This document shows positions 56,847-64,000 of a stretch of DNA of 64,000 bases, in pieces (within the stretch, counting starts at the first letter, position 1; each line of letters starts with the position of its first letter). Origin of the DNA: Amaricoccus sp003258405 (GTDB taxonomy: Bacteria > Pseudomonadota > Alphaproteobacteria > Rhodobacterales > Rhodobacteraceae); assembly GCF_043226085.1 (NCBI RefSeq), contig NZ_CP171225.1:2294001-2358000 (forward strand), given 5' to 3'. The translations under genes and the position numbers were made by a program. The notes below the pieces were generated by a model that made no database searches, was not told the origin of the DNA, and saw only the letters and a program-made list of their open reading frames with translations.

Positions 56847-58085
56847 ATGGCCGAAGAATTCTACCGCATCAAGCGCCTGCCCCCGTACGTGTTCGCCGAG
56901 GTCAACCGCCTCAAGGCAGAATACCGCGCCGGCGGCATGGACATCATCGATTTCGGCATGGGCAATCCCGACATGGATACGCCGAGCCACATCGTTGAAA
57001 AGCTTGTGGAAACTGTCCGCAAGCCGCGCACGCACCGCTATTCCGCCTCCAAGGGCATCCCCGGTCTGCGCCGGGCTCAGGCGGGCTACTATGCCCGCCG
57101 CTTCGGCGTGAAGCTCAACCCAGAGACCGAGGTCATCGCGACGCTCGGGTCCAAGGAGGGTCTGGCCAACCTCGCCATGGCGATCACCGCGCCGGGCGAC
57201 GTGATGCTGGTGCCGAACCCCTCCTATCCGATCCATCCCTACGGCTTCATGATCGCCGGCGGCACCCTCCGCCACGTCCCCACCCTGCACGACGGCCGCT
57301 TCGATCCCGAGCAGTATCTCCGCTCGCTCGAGCGCGCTGTGGTCCATTCGGTGCCGAAGCCCGTCGCTCTCGTCGTCTCGTTCCCCTCGAACCCGACAGC
57401 GCAGATCTGCGATCTGGATTTCTACAAGGATCTCATTGCCTTCGCGAAAAAGCACCACCTCTGGGTGCTCTCGGACCTCGCCTATGCCGAGATCTATTTC
57501 GATGGCAATCCGCCGCCCTCGATCCTGCAGGTCGAAGGCGCGAAGGACGTGGCGGTCGAGTTCACCTCGCTCTCCAAGACCTTCTCGATGCCCGGCTGGC
57601 GCATGGGGTTCGCGGTCGGCAACGACCGCCTGATCTCCGCGCTCACCCGCATCAAGTCCTATCTCGACTACGGCGCCTTCACCCCGGTCCAGGTCGCCGC
57701 CGCCGCCGCGCTCAACGGACCGCAGGACTGCATCGCCGAGATCCGCGACATCTATCGCTCGCGCCGGGACGTGCTCGTCGAATCGATGGGCCGCGCCGGC
57801 TGGGACATCCCGCCGCCGCCGGCCACCATGTTTGCCTGGGCGCCCCTGCCGGAGGCCTTCCGCGAGATCGGCTCCATGGCCTTCTCGAAGATCCTGCTGC
57901 GCGAGGCCGAGGTCGCGGTCGCGCCCGGCATCGGCTTCGGGGAATACGGTGAGGGCTATGTGCGCATCGGTCTGGTCGAGAACGAGCACCGCATCCGTCA
58001 GGCTGCACGCAATGTGAAACGGATGATCGCACGCGCCCCGGAAATTCTCGCGCAGGAGGAGGCCGAGGCCACCGAAGTGGCCTGA
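56847..58085 (+). CDS. alaC: class I/II aminotransferase, AlaC-like
   Basis: A 412-residue PLP enzyme. It is close to AlaC/LL-DAP-aminotransferase-like proteins: 'RIKRLPPYVFAEVNRLKAEYRAGGMDIIDFGMGNPDMDTP', 'ATLGSKEGLANLAMAI', 'PNPSYPIHPYGFMIAGG', 'LSDLAYAEIYFDG' and the PLP-lysine site 'TSLSKTFSMPGWRMGF'. The likely reaction is alanine-pyruvate/glutamate transamination. A role in amino acid synthesis fits, with hom nearby, but the substrate is inferred. It has a 5' gap of 237 bases after the protease gene. Confidence 0.85.
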   Translation: MAEEFYRIKRLPPYVFAEVNRLKAEYRAGGMDIIDFGMGNPDMDTPSHIVEKLVETVRKPRTHRYSASKGIPGLRRAQAGYYARRFGVKLNPETEVIATLGSKEGLANLAMAITAPGDVMLVPNPSYPIHPYGFMIAGGTLRHVPTLHDGRFDPEQYLRSLERAVVHSVPKPVALVVSFPSNPTAQICDLDFYKDLIAFAKKHHLWVLSDLAYAEIYFDGNPPPSILQVEGAKDVAVEFTSLSKTFSMPGWRMGFAVGNDRLISALTRIKSYLDYGAFTPVQVAAAAALNGPQDCIAEIRDIYRSRRDVLVESMGRAGWDIPPPPATMFAWAPLPEAFREIGSMAFSKILLREAEVAVAPGIGFGEYGEGYVRIGLVENEHRIRQAARNVKRMIARAPEILAQEEAEATEVA

Positions 58086-58125
58086 CGGCCTTCCGTCGGC
58101 GAGAGACGCCAAAGCGCAACGAATC

Positions 58126-58176
58126 GGTTGCATGAATGGCTTGATGAGTGCATTGTCGTGCAACCAGGAGGTTGCA
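58126..58176 (+). promoter_or_regulatory. repeated GGTTGCA motifs with hairpin over the ribosome site
   Basis: GGTTGCA at 58126-58132, its inverse TGCAACC at 58159-58165 and again GGTTGCA at 58170-58176. The last two pair as TGCAACC-AGGA-GGTTGCA, and AGGAGG of the SRPBCC gene lies in loop and stem, two bases before ATG. This is a good candidate for an ArsR operator and for translation control. Confidence 0.5.
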
Positions 58177-58178
58177 TC

Positions 58179-58667
58179 ATGACAGATCACATCGAACGCA
58201 GCATCGACATCGCCGCTCCGATCCCCAAGGTCTGGGCGGCGCTGACGGACCACATCCAGTTCGGCGAGTGGTTCGGCGCGAGCATCGACACACCGTTCCG
58301 GCTTGGCGAGGTCTCCCGCGGCAAGATCCACTGCATGCCCGGCAAGACGGTGCCATGGGAAGCGACAGTCACCGCCATCGAGCCGCAAACCCGCTTTGCC
58401 TACACTTGGCATCCGTTCGCAGTGGATCCGGAGATCGACTACACCGCCGAGACGCCGACGCTCGTCGAATTCACGCTCAAGCCGATCGACACCGGCACCC
58501 GGCTCATCGTCCGGGAATCGGGCTTCGAGGGGGTGCTTGCCTCACGGCGTGGCGAAGCGATCCGGATGAATACCGACGGCTGGAGGGTCCAGATCGGCAA
58601 TATCGCGCGATATGCCGAGGCGAACGCCGCGGAAGGACAGGAGGCGAATGCAACCGGCACCGACTGA
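58179..58667 (+). CDS. SRPBCC / AHSA1-like domain protein
   Basis: A 162-residue protein of the START-like SRPBCC superfamily ('ERSIDIAAPIPKVWAALTDHIQFGEWFGA', 'ETRFAYTWHP'-type middle, 'TLVEFTLKPIDTGTRLIVRESGFEGV'). Such proteins bind hydrophobic ligands or act as small catalysts. It is paired with an ArsR regulator whose start overlaps its stop by 20 bases, a frequent arrangement. Ligand unknown. The ribosome site lies in a hairpin. Confidence 0.85.
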   Translation: MTDHIERSIDIAAPIPKVWAALTDHIQFGEWFGASIDTPFRLGEVSRGKIHCMPGKTVPWEATVTAIEPQTRFAYTWHPFAVDPEIDYTAETPTLVEFTLKPIDTGTRLIVRESGFEGVLASRRGEAIRMNTDGWRVQIGNIARYAEANAAEGQEANATGTD

Positions 58668-58989
58668 CCTCGCCCACACGGCGTTCGCGCCTGTCTTCGC
58701 CGCCCTCGGTGACCCGACGCGGCTCACGATCGTTGCGACCTTGAGCGACGGCACGGCGCGCTCGATCTCCGAACTCACCACGGGGTCGGAGATGACCCGG
58801 CAGGCGATGACCAAGCACCTCAAGGTGCTGGAGGCAGCGGGGCTCGTCGCGAGCGAGCGGAGCGGGCGTGAGACCCGCTTCGCCTTTTGCCCTGACCGGC
58901 TCGACGATGCACGCGATGCGCTCGATGCGGTGGCCGCACGGTGGGATGCCGCACTGGCCCGGCTCAAGGCCTTCGCCGAACGGGACTGA
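58648..58989 (+). CDS. ArsR-family regulator paired with the SRPBCC gene
   Basis: A 113-residue winged-helix repressor ('FAALGDPTRLTIVATLSDGTARSISELTTGSEMTRQAMTKHLKVLEAAGLVASERSGRETRF'). It has no metal-binding cysteine motif (ELCVCDL type), so it probably does not sense metal. ATG 58648 has a strong AGGAGG. It probably binds the GGTTGCA motifs upstream of the SRPBCC gene and controls its own operon. Confidence 0.88.
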   Translation: MQPAPTDLAHTAFAPVFAALGDPTRLTIVATLSDGTARSISELTTGSEMTRQAMTKHLKVLEAAGLVASERSGRETRFAFCPDRLDDARDALDAVAARWDAALARLKAFAERD

Positions 58990-59093
58990 TCTGGGGCGCT
59001 CGCCGCGTGCCTTGCGGCGCGGCAGCCAAAGTCCATCCGCGGCAAGCCGGATCACAGGAGGCCGCCGCCGCTTACACGCCCATCGACGACCGG

Positions 59094-59459
59094 ATGGCCC
59101 GCCTGGCACGCCGGGCCGTTCTCATGACCCACCGGCTCCAGATCCCGCCCTCCACCGGCCTCACCTTCTCCCACGGCATTCTCGTCACGGTGGCCCCGGG
59201 CGGGATCTTCGATCGGCATCCGGCGAGTCTGCTCGCGCTCAATCTCCTCGACATGATCTTCATCGCGAATCTCATCTCGACGGCTCGGGGACGCGGCAAC
59301 AACACCTACGACGCCGCGCATTTTGAGAAGACCGCCGGCGGACCGAACTCCGAACACGACGGCTCCGGTGCGGTGAAGCCCCGGATCCCGGCGACCATCG
59401 TCATCATTGCCGCGTTCCACTTGCTGCACGAAATTCTCGGAAAGAATTTCGGCGCCTGA
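59094..59459 (+). CDS. possible small membrane protein, uncertain
   Basis: A 121-residue frame with hydrophobic stretches ('LTFSHGILVTVAPGGIFDRHPASLLALNLLDMIFIANLI' and 'IPATIVIIAAFHLLHEIL') in a 630-base region between arsR and hom. There is no clear ribosome site and no known family, and the opposite strand is also open. It could be a genuine two-segment membrane protein or a decayed gene. No better gene is seen between 58990 and 59618. Confidence 0.35.
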   Translation: MARLARRAVLMTHRLQIPPSTGLTFSHGILVTVAPGGIFDRHPASLLALNLLDMIFIANLISTARGRGNNTYDAAHFEKTAGGPNSEHDGSGAVKPRIPATIVIIAAFHLLHEILGKNFGA

Positions 59460-59618
59460 CGGCATCTCGCCGGGCTCACCCTCGTCCACCTCATCCTGCT
59501 TGCCACGGCCGCCGCGCTCATCCTTCGGCGTCGGCTGCCGCGGCAGCACCTCAACGCTGGACACGGCAGGGCGCGGGCGCTAGGCCACGGCGATCAATTT
59601 CGAGGAGACCGACTTCCC

Positions 59619-60905
59619 ATGACCCAGCCTCTACGCATCGGACTCGCAGGCCTCGGCACGGTGGGAACCGGCGTGGTGAAGATCGTCCAGCGTCAGGCCC
59701 CGATGCTCGCTGCCCGCGCTGGCCGCCCGATCGAGATCGCCGCCGTCTCCGCACGCTCGCGCCACCGCGACCGTGGCGTCGATCTCTCGGGCTACGCCTG
59801 GGAAGACGATCCGGTCGCGCTCGCCCGGCGCACCGATCTCGACCTCGTCATCGAGGTGATGGGCGGCGAGAATGGCCCGGCGAAGGCCACGACCATGGCA
59901 GCGCTCGGCTCCGGCAAGCATGTCGTGACCGCGAACAAGGCCATGATGGCCCGGCACGGCCAGCTCCTCGCCGAAACCGCCGAGGCCAATGGCGTCGGGC
60001 TCCGCTTCGAAGCGGCGGTGGCGGGCGGCATTCCTGCGGTGAAGGCGCTGACCGAGGGGCTTGCCGGCAATGCCATCAGCCGCGTCATGGGCGTGATGAA
60101 CGGCACCTGCAACTACATCCTGACCAAGATGGAAGCGACCGGAGCGGCCTATGACAAGGTGCTCGAGGAAGCGAAGAAGCTCGGCTACGCCGAGGCCGAT
60201 CCGACCTTCGATGTCGGCGGCTTCGATGCCGCACAGAAGCTCGCGCTCCTTTCCGCCACCGCCTTCGGCACCCAGGTCGATTACGACCGCATCCTCATCG
60301 AGGGGATCGAGCGGGTAAACCTCGCCGATATCGAGCATGCCGCGGAGCTCGGCTACCGCATCAAGCTGCTTGGTGTTGCCCGCAAGACCCGCAGCGGCGT
60401 CGAGATGCGGATGCAGCCCTGCCTCGTTCCGGCGCACTCCGCGGTCGGCCAGCTCGAGGGCGTGACGAACATGGTGGTCTTCGAAGGCGACGCGGTCGGG
60501 CGCATCACGCTCTCCGGCCCGGGCGCGGGCGAAGGCCCCACCGCCTCGGCCATCATGGGCGACGTCGTGGATCTGGCGCGCGGATTCGTGCTGCCCGCCT
60601 TCGGCCAGCCCGCCGCGACCCTTGCCAGCCCCACGCCGGCCAACGCCACCGGCGAGGCCTCCTACTATCTCCGCATCCTGCTCACGGATGCACCGGGCAC
60701 CCTCGCGAAGGTTGCCGCGGCGCTCGGCGAGAGCGGCATCTCCATCAACCGCATGCGTCAGGTCCAGCACACGGGCGGCGCGGCACCCGTCCTGATCGTG
60801 ACCCACGAGACCGGGCGCGACGCGCTCGACGCGGCCCTCGGCCGGATCTCGGCGCTCGAGGTCTGCCGCGAGGAGCCGATCGCGATCCGCATCGAGGACG
60901 TCTGA
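59619..60905 (+). CDS. hom: homoserine dehydrogenase
   Basis: A 428-residue enzyme reducing aspartate semialdehyde to homoserine (threonine/methionine path). Domains: NAD-binding ('IGLAGLGTVGTGVVKIV'), catalytic ('VTANKAMMARHG', 'FEAAVAGGIPAVKALTEGLAGN', 'GVMNGTCNYILTKM', 'GYAEADPTFDVGGFDAAQKLALL') and a C-terminal ACT domain ('YYLRILLTDAPGTLAKVAAAL', about 345-428), which is expected to sense threonine. Normal length. The GNAT gene begins at the next base after the stop. Confidence 0.96.
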   Translation: MTQPLRIGLAGLGTVGTGVVKIVQRQAPMLAARAGRPIEIAAVSARSRHRDRGVDLSGYAWEDDPVALARRTDLDLVIEVMGGENGPAKATTMAALGSGKHVVTANKAMMARHGQLLAETAEANGVGLRFEAAVAGGIPAVKALTEGLAGNAISRVMGVMNGTCNYILTKMEATGAAYDKVLEEAKKLGYAEADPTFDVGGFDAAQKLALLSATAFGTQVDYDRILIEGIERVNLADIEHAAELGYRIKLLGVARKTRSGVEMRMQPCLVPAHSAVGQLEGVTNMVVFEGDAVGRITLSGPGAGEGPTASAIMGDVVDLARGFVLPAFGQPAATLASPTPANATGEASYYLRILLTDAPGTLAKVAAALGESGISINRMRQVQHTGGAAPVLIVTHETGRDALDAALGRISALEVCREEPIAIRIEDV

Positions 60906-61457
60906 GTGGCGTCCGCGCGTCAGGAGATCGCCGTGCGGCCCTGCCGCGCTGCGGACCTCGAGGCCGTGCAGGCGATCTACGCCCATCACGTACGCCATGG
61001 CACCGGCTCCTTCGAGGAGACGCCGCCGGATCTGGCGGAAATGACCCGGCGCTGGGAGCGTATTGCCGGCGCGGGCCTGCCCTGGCTCGTGGCGGAGCTG
61101 GGAGACCGCGTGGCGGGCTACGCCTATGCCGGGCCGTTTCACCCCCGCCCGGCCTATCGCTTCACGCTGGAGGATTCGGTCTATGTGGCGCCTGATGCCG
61201 CGCGTTGCGGCGCCGGGCGGGCGCTGCTCTCAGACCTCCTGCGCCGCTGCGAGGCGGCAGGGTTCCGCCAGATGGTGGCGGTGATCGGCGACAGCGCCAA
61301 TGCAGGCTCCGTCGGCCTTCACCGAGCCTTCGGCTTTACCTATGCCGGCGCGCTCTCCGCGGTGGGCTTCAAGTTCGGCCGCTGGCTCGACACCGTCACG
61401 ATGCAGCGCCCGCTCGGCCCCGGAAGCACCATCCTGCCGCCGGAACCGCAGCCCTGA
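60906..61457 (+). CDS. GNAT N-acetyltransferase (phosphinothricin/methionine-sulphone type)
   Basis: A 183-residue enzyme starting at GTG, directly after the hom stop. It shows 'VRPCRAADLEAVQAIYAHHVRHGTGSFEETPP', 'GYAYAGPFHPRPAYRFTLEDSVYV', 'GAGRALLSDLLRRCEAAGFRQMVAVIGD' and 'SVGLHRAFGFTYAGAL', which together mark the Pat/MnaT group of amino-acid N-acetyltransferases. It is probably co-transcribed with hom. The substrate is uncertain. Confidence 0.88.
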   Translation: MASARQEIAVRPCRAADLEAVQAIYAHHVRHGTGSFEETPPDLAEMTRRWERIAGAGLPWLVAELGDRVAGYAYAGPFHPRPAYRFTLEDSVYVAPDAARCGAGRALLSDLLRRCEAAGFRQMVAVIGDSANAGSVGLHRAFGFTYAGALSAVGFKFGRWLDTVTMQRPLGPGSTILPPEPQP

Positions 61458-61537
61458 ACCGCGCCGCAATGCGGCTTGCCCCTCCTTGGCGCGGGGCCTA
61501 GAAGCACTAGGATCGGAGTATCAATTGGGGGCCCGAA

Positions 61538-62506
61538 ATGTCTGAACCGAACATCTTTGCCGACCGCATGCTGTCGCTCGGCCTTGCCCGTGTTTCCGAA
61601 CAGGCCGCGATCGCCGCGGCAAAGCTCATCGGCAGTGGCAATGAAAAGGCGGCCGACCAGGCGGCTGTGGATGCCATGCGCACGCAGCTCAACCTGCTCG
61701 ACATCGCTGGCGTCGTCGTGATCGGCGAAGGGGAACGCGATGAAGCGCCCATGCTCTACATCGGCGAAGAAGTTGGTTCGGGCCATGGCCCCGCGGTCGA
61801 CATCGCACTCGATCCGCTCGAAGGCACGACCCTCTGCGCCAAGGACATGCCGAACGCGCTGGCCGTGATCGCCATGGGACCGCGCGGCTCCATGCTGCAC
61901 GCCCCCGATGTCTACATGGATAAGCTCGCCATCGGCCCCGACTATCCCACGGACGTCGTGACCCTCGACATGTCGCCCTCCGAGCGCGTGAATGCGCTGG
62001 CCAAGGCCAAGGGCGTCGAGCCGCGCGAGATCAAGGTCTGCGTGCTCGAGCGCCCGCGTCATGAGGACATGATCGCCGAGCTCCGCTCGACCGGCGCACA
62101 TATCCGCCTCATCACCGATGGTGACGTCGCCGGCATCATGCACTGCGCCGACGCGAACCGCACCAACATCGACATGTACATGGGGTCCGGCGGAGCGCCC
62201 GAGGGCGTTCTGGCCGCTGCGGCCCTGAAGTGCATGGGTGGCCAGATGTACGGCCGGCTGCTGTTCCGCAACGATGACGAGCGCGGCCGCGCCAAAAAGG
62301 CCGGCATCACCGATCTCGACAAGATCTACACCCGCGACGAGCTCGTGACCCGCGACGTGATTTTCGCCGCGACCGGGGTCACCGACGGCTCCATCGTGGG
62401 CGGCGCGCGCTGGGTCGATGGCTATCTCGAAACCGAGACCATCCTGATGCGCTCGAAGACCGGTTCGGTGCGCCACATCAGCTACCGTCAGAACAACAAC
62501 CTCTGA
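61538..62506 (+). CDS. glpX: class II fructose-1,6-bisphosphatase
   Basis: A 322-residue metal-dependent phosphatase of gluconeogenesis. Typical are 'GVVVIGEGERDEAPMLYIGEEVG', 'IALDPLEGTTLCA' (metal site), 'IRLITDGDVAGIMHCA' and 'GSGGAPEGVLAAAALKCMGGQMYGRL'. It follows the hom/GNAT pair. In photosynthetic relatives it can also act as sedoheptulose bisphosphatase; that is not testable here. Normal length. Confidence 0.96.
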   Translation: MSEPNIFADRMLSLGLARVSEQAAIAAAKLIGSGNEKAADQAAVDAMRTQLNLLDIAGVVVIGEGERDEAPMLYIGEEVGSGHGPAVDIALDPLEGTTLCAKDMPNALAVIAMGPRGSMLHAPDVYMDKLAIGPDYPTDVVTLDMSPSERVNALAKAKGVEPREIKVCVLERPRHEDMIAELRSTGAHIRLITDGDVAGIMHCADANRTNIDMYMGSGGAPEGVLAAAALKCMGGQMYGRLLFRNDDERGRAKKAGITDLDKIYTRDELVTRDVIFAATGVTDGSIVGGARWVDGYLETETILMRSKTGSVRHISYRQNNNL

Positions 62507-62515
62507 GGCCAAGGC

Positions 62516-62794
62516 TTGGCTGAACCCAGGAGCAGAGGCGAGAAGATCGCCATCGCCTTCATGGCCGTCTGGACCATCGTCTGGACGGCCGGAATGCTGA
62601 TCGTGCTCTATGGTGTCGTGAAAGCACTGCTGGCGGGCAACCTGCCGGCGGTCGCCTTCATGCTGGTCTGGCTCGGGGCCGCCGGGCTCGGGCTCTTTCT
62701 CGGCGCGCGCAAGCTGCGCATGCTTCTCGTCTCCGGGCGGCCTGCACCGCCTTCCGCCCGGGACCACGAATGGCGCGACGGCACCCCCGGCTGA
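62516..62794 (+). CDS. small two-segment membrane protein
   Basis: A 92-residue protein beginning at TTG nine bases after glpX, with two hydrophobic segments ('IAFMAVWTIVWTAGMLIVLYGVV' and 'LPAVAFMLVWLGAAGLGLFLGA') and charged ends. Function unknown; probably co-transcribed with glpX. No other near-by start fits better, but the TTG start is only weakly supported. Confidence 0.6.
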   Translation: MAEPRSRGEKIAIAFMAVWTIVWTAGMLIVLYGVVKALLAGNLPAVAFMLVWLGAAGLGLFLGARKLRMLLVSGRPAPPSARDHEWRDGTPG

Positions 62795-62834
62795 CCTCCG
62801 GGCCTGCCCAACCTATTTCCGTTCCGCAGATCTC

Positions 62835-63521
62835 TCAGGCGGCGCCGAGCGCGGCAAGCGCGCGGGCAATCGCAACGTCTTCCGGCGCCAGCGCCGCACC
62901 GCAGGCCCAGGGCCGAAAGCGCAGGCGCAGCGGCTCGAGAAGGCCGGGCCAGTCTCCATCGACGGCGCGATATCCTGCGGCGGAGACCGCACATGCGAAC
63001 TCCGCCCAGTCGGTCGGAGCGGCGGAGCCCCCCTCGACCCAGACGGCACGGCCACCGCGGGCAAGCCGTCGCCAGTCGAACTTCGGGCCCGGATCGGATT
63101 TCCGGCCTGGCGCCATGTCTGAATGTCCGATGACATCGGCCGGGCCGATCCGCCAGCGCGCCATGATCCCGTCGAGAAGCCGCTCCAGAGCCGCCATCTG
63201 CGGCTCCGGAAACGGTGGGAACCCGGCAAGCGGACCGGGATTGGCAAGCTCGATTCCGATGGAGCAGGAATTCACATCGTCGGTTCCGCGCCAGGCGCCG
63301 CGGCCGGCGTGCCAGGCCCGCTCGGCTTCCTCCACGAGACGCCAGACGCGTCCGTCCTCGGCGATGAGATAGTGCGCGGAGACCTCGGCCGCCGGATCAC
63401 ACAGCCGCTCCAGCGCCGCTTCCGCGCTTGCCATGGCCGTGTAGTGGATCACCACGATCGAAGGCCGCGCGCCGCCCCGGCGCGGGCCGAAATTCGGGCT
63501 TGGTCTGGAATGGATCTGCAC
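62835..63521 (-). CDS. N-acetylmuramoyl-L-alanine amidase, AmpD/AmiD-like
   Basis: A 228-residue amidase_2 enzyme. The zinc ligands are in 'VVIHYTAMASAEAALERL' (first His), and in 'VIGHSDMAPGRKSDPGPKFDW' (second His and Asp). 'VSAHYLIAEDGRVWRLVEEAERAWHAGRGAWRG' and 'SIGIELANPG' are standard. It cleaves peptide from muropeptides during peptidoglycan recycling or turnover. No signal peptide is obvious, favouring the cytoplasmic AmpD type. Confidence 0.9.
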   Translation of the reverse strand: MQIHSRPSPNFGPRRGGARPSIVVIHYTAMASAEAALERLCDPAAEVSAHYLIAEDGRVWRLVEEAERAWHAGRGAWRGTDDVNSCSIGIELANPGPLAGFPPFPEPQMAALERLLDGIMARWRIGPADVIGHSDMAPGRKSDPGPKFDWRRLARGGRAVWVEGGSAAPTDWAEFACAVSAAGYRAVDGDWPGLLEPLRLRFRPWACGAALAPEDVAIARALAALGAA

Positions 63522-63539
63522 CGGCGGTCCGGAGCCGCC

Positions 63540-64000
63540 TCAGCGCAGCGCCCGGTACGGGGCCGGATCCCAGCTGCAGGCAAACCCGTCGCCATCCGGA
63601 TCGAGCCCGAGGCTGTCCGAGCTCGGCCCGCCCGCGGCAAGGAAGGCGCGCTGCGCGTCATCCTGGCTGTTGTAGCGACGGCAGGCCGAGGAGATGCGAA
63701 GCCCGCGGGAGCGGGGATAGACGCTCTCGCCGAGCGCATTGCTGCTTTGCTGCGCAAAGAGCGCGATGTTCGGCCCCTGGATCTCGCTCGGAACGCCGGA
63801 GGGCTGGATCACCACGAGCTGCGACCGCGCCTCTGCCAGCTTCTGCTCGGCAAGGGCTGCGTCGATCTTCTGCTGCTCGAGCGAGAACTCCGCGAGGTTG
63901 AGGCGGTCGTCCCCGATCCTAGTGCCGGTGTGGTTGACCGAAGGCGAGACACCGGCCGTCGAGGCGCCGCCGTAGCTGCTGGCCGCGCCGGCATCGCCTG
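63540..64000 (-). CDS. excalibur-domain protein, 5' end outside the window
   Basis: An open frame runs from the stop at 63540 to the window edge (153 codons visible), so the start lies beyond base 64000. The visible part has a Gly/Ala/Ser-rich start, a short coiled coil ('FSLEQQKIDAALAEQKLAEARSQ') and an excalibur calcium-binding-like end with Cys in 'ISSACRRYN' and 'DPDGDGFACSW'. Such domains are usually extracellular. A shorter start at GTG 63815 is unlikely because the frame continues in the same composition. Confidence 0.75.
   Translation of the reverse strand, partial: GDAGAASSYGGASTAGVSPSVNHTGTRIGDDRLNLAEFSLEQQKIDAALAEQKLAEARSQLVVIQPSGVPSEIQGPNIALFAQQSSNALGESVYPRSRGLRISSACRRYNSQDDAQRAFLAAGGPSSDSLGLDPDGDGFACSWDPAPYRALR

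Overview
The window is high-GC DNA from an alphaproteobacterium, most likely of the Rhodobacterales. The support is a perfect CtrA-type box (TTAA-N7-TTAAC) in front of ftsW, a ftsW-murG-murC-murB-ddl-ftsQ-ftsA-ftsZ cell-wall/division cluster, the rRNA operon type, a DUF6489 gene, and msrP/msrQ. I ran no database search; family names come from recognising motifs and overall protein similarity.

Region 1 (about 1-17.9 kb, + strand) is the distal part of a contractile injection system of the extracellular (eCIS / Afp-PVC / phage-tail-like) kind. It holds a tube-initiator-like protein, a LysM/tail-X-like protein, a gpD-like hub, a gp5/gpV-like spike, a gp25 wedge protein, two baseplate-J-like wedge proteins, a tail-protein-I-like protein and a very large DUF6519-like protein. 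It ends with two proteins carrying the eCIS-associated DUF4157 domain. These two are the best cargo/effector candidates: one has two separate HExxH motifs and a C-terminal IPT/TIG-like domain, and the other is 1308 residues long with a helical hydrophobic middle and a tandemly duplicated C-terminal motif of unknown function. Sheath, inner tube, ATPase and cap genes are not in the window and presumably lie to its left.

Region 2 (17.9-30.8 kb) is metabolic. It contains an HPP/CBS membrane protein; a divergent pair of group III truncated haemoglobin and an NsrR-like Rrf2 regulator; and a complete ribitol-type catabolic operon (periplasmic binding protein, ABC ATPase, permease, ribitol dehydrogenase, ribulokinase) facing a divergent LacI regulator across an 18-bp near-perfect palindrome. 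It also contains a fused adenylation / carrier-protein / membrane-acyltransferase gene, a gene-free stretch that looks like a dispersed intergenic repeat, and a DUF6489 gene.

Region 3 (31.2-37.4 kb, - strand) is an rRNA operon: 16S, tRNA-Ala(CGC), tRNA-Ile(GAT), tRNA-Ala(TGC), 23S, 5S, tRNA-fMet, then terminators. The third spacer tRNA, Ala(CGC), is unusual. A boxA and a promoter candidate precede the 16S gene.

Region 4 (37.4-51.9 kb) holds msrQ/msrP, dadA, an outer-membrane-like protein and a conserved hypothetical. The division cluster follows, its genes mostly coupled by 4-base ATGA overlaps. A 27-codon leader ORF sits in front of ftsZ.

Region 5 (51.9-64 kb) contains hemF, a GGCT-like protein, a glycine-zipper lipoprotein, an AraC regulator, a trypsin-like protease, an AlaC-like aminotransferase, an SRPBCC/ArsR pair, hom, a GNAT acetyltransferase, glpX, a small membrane protein, an AmpD-like amidase and the 3' part of an excalibur-domain protein cut by the window edge.
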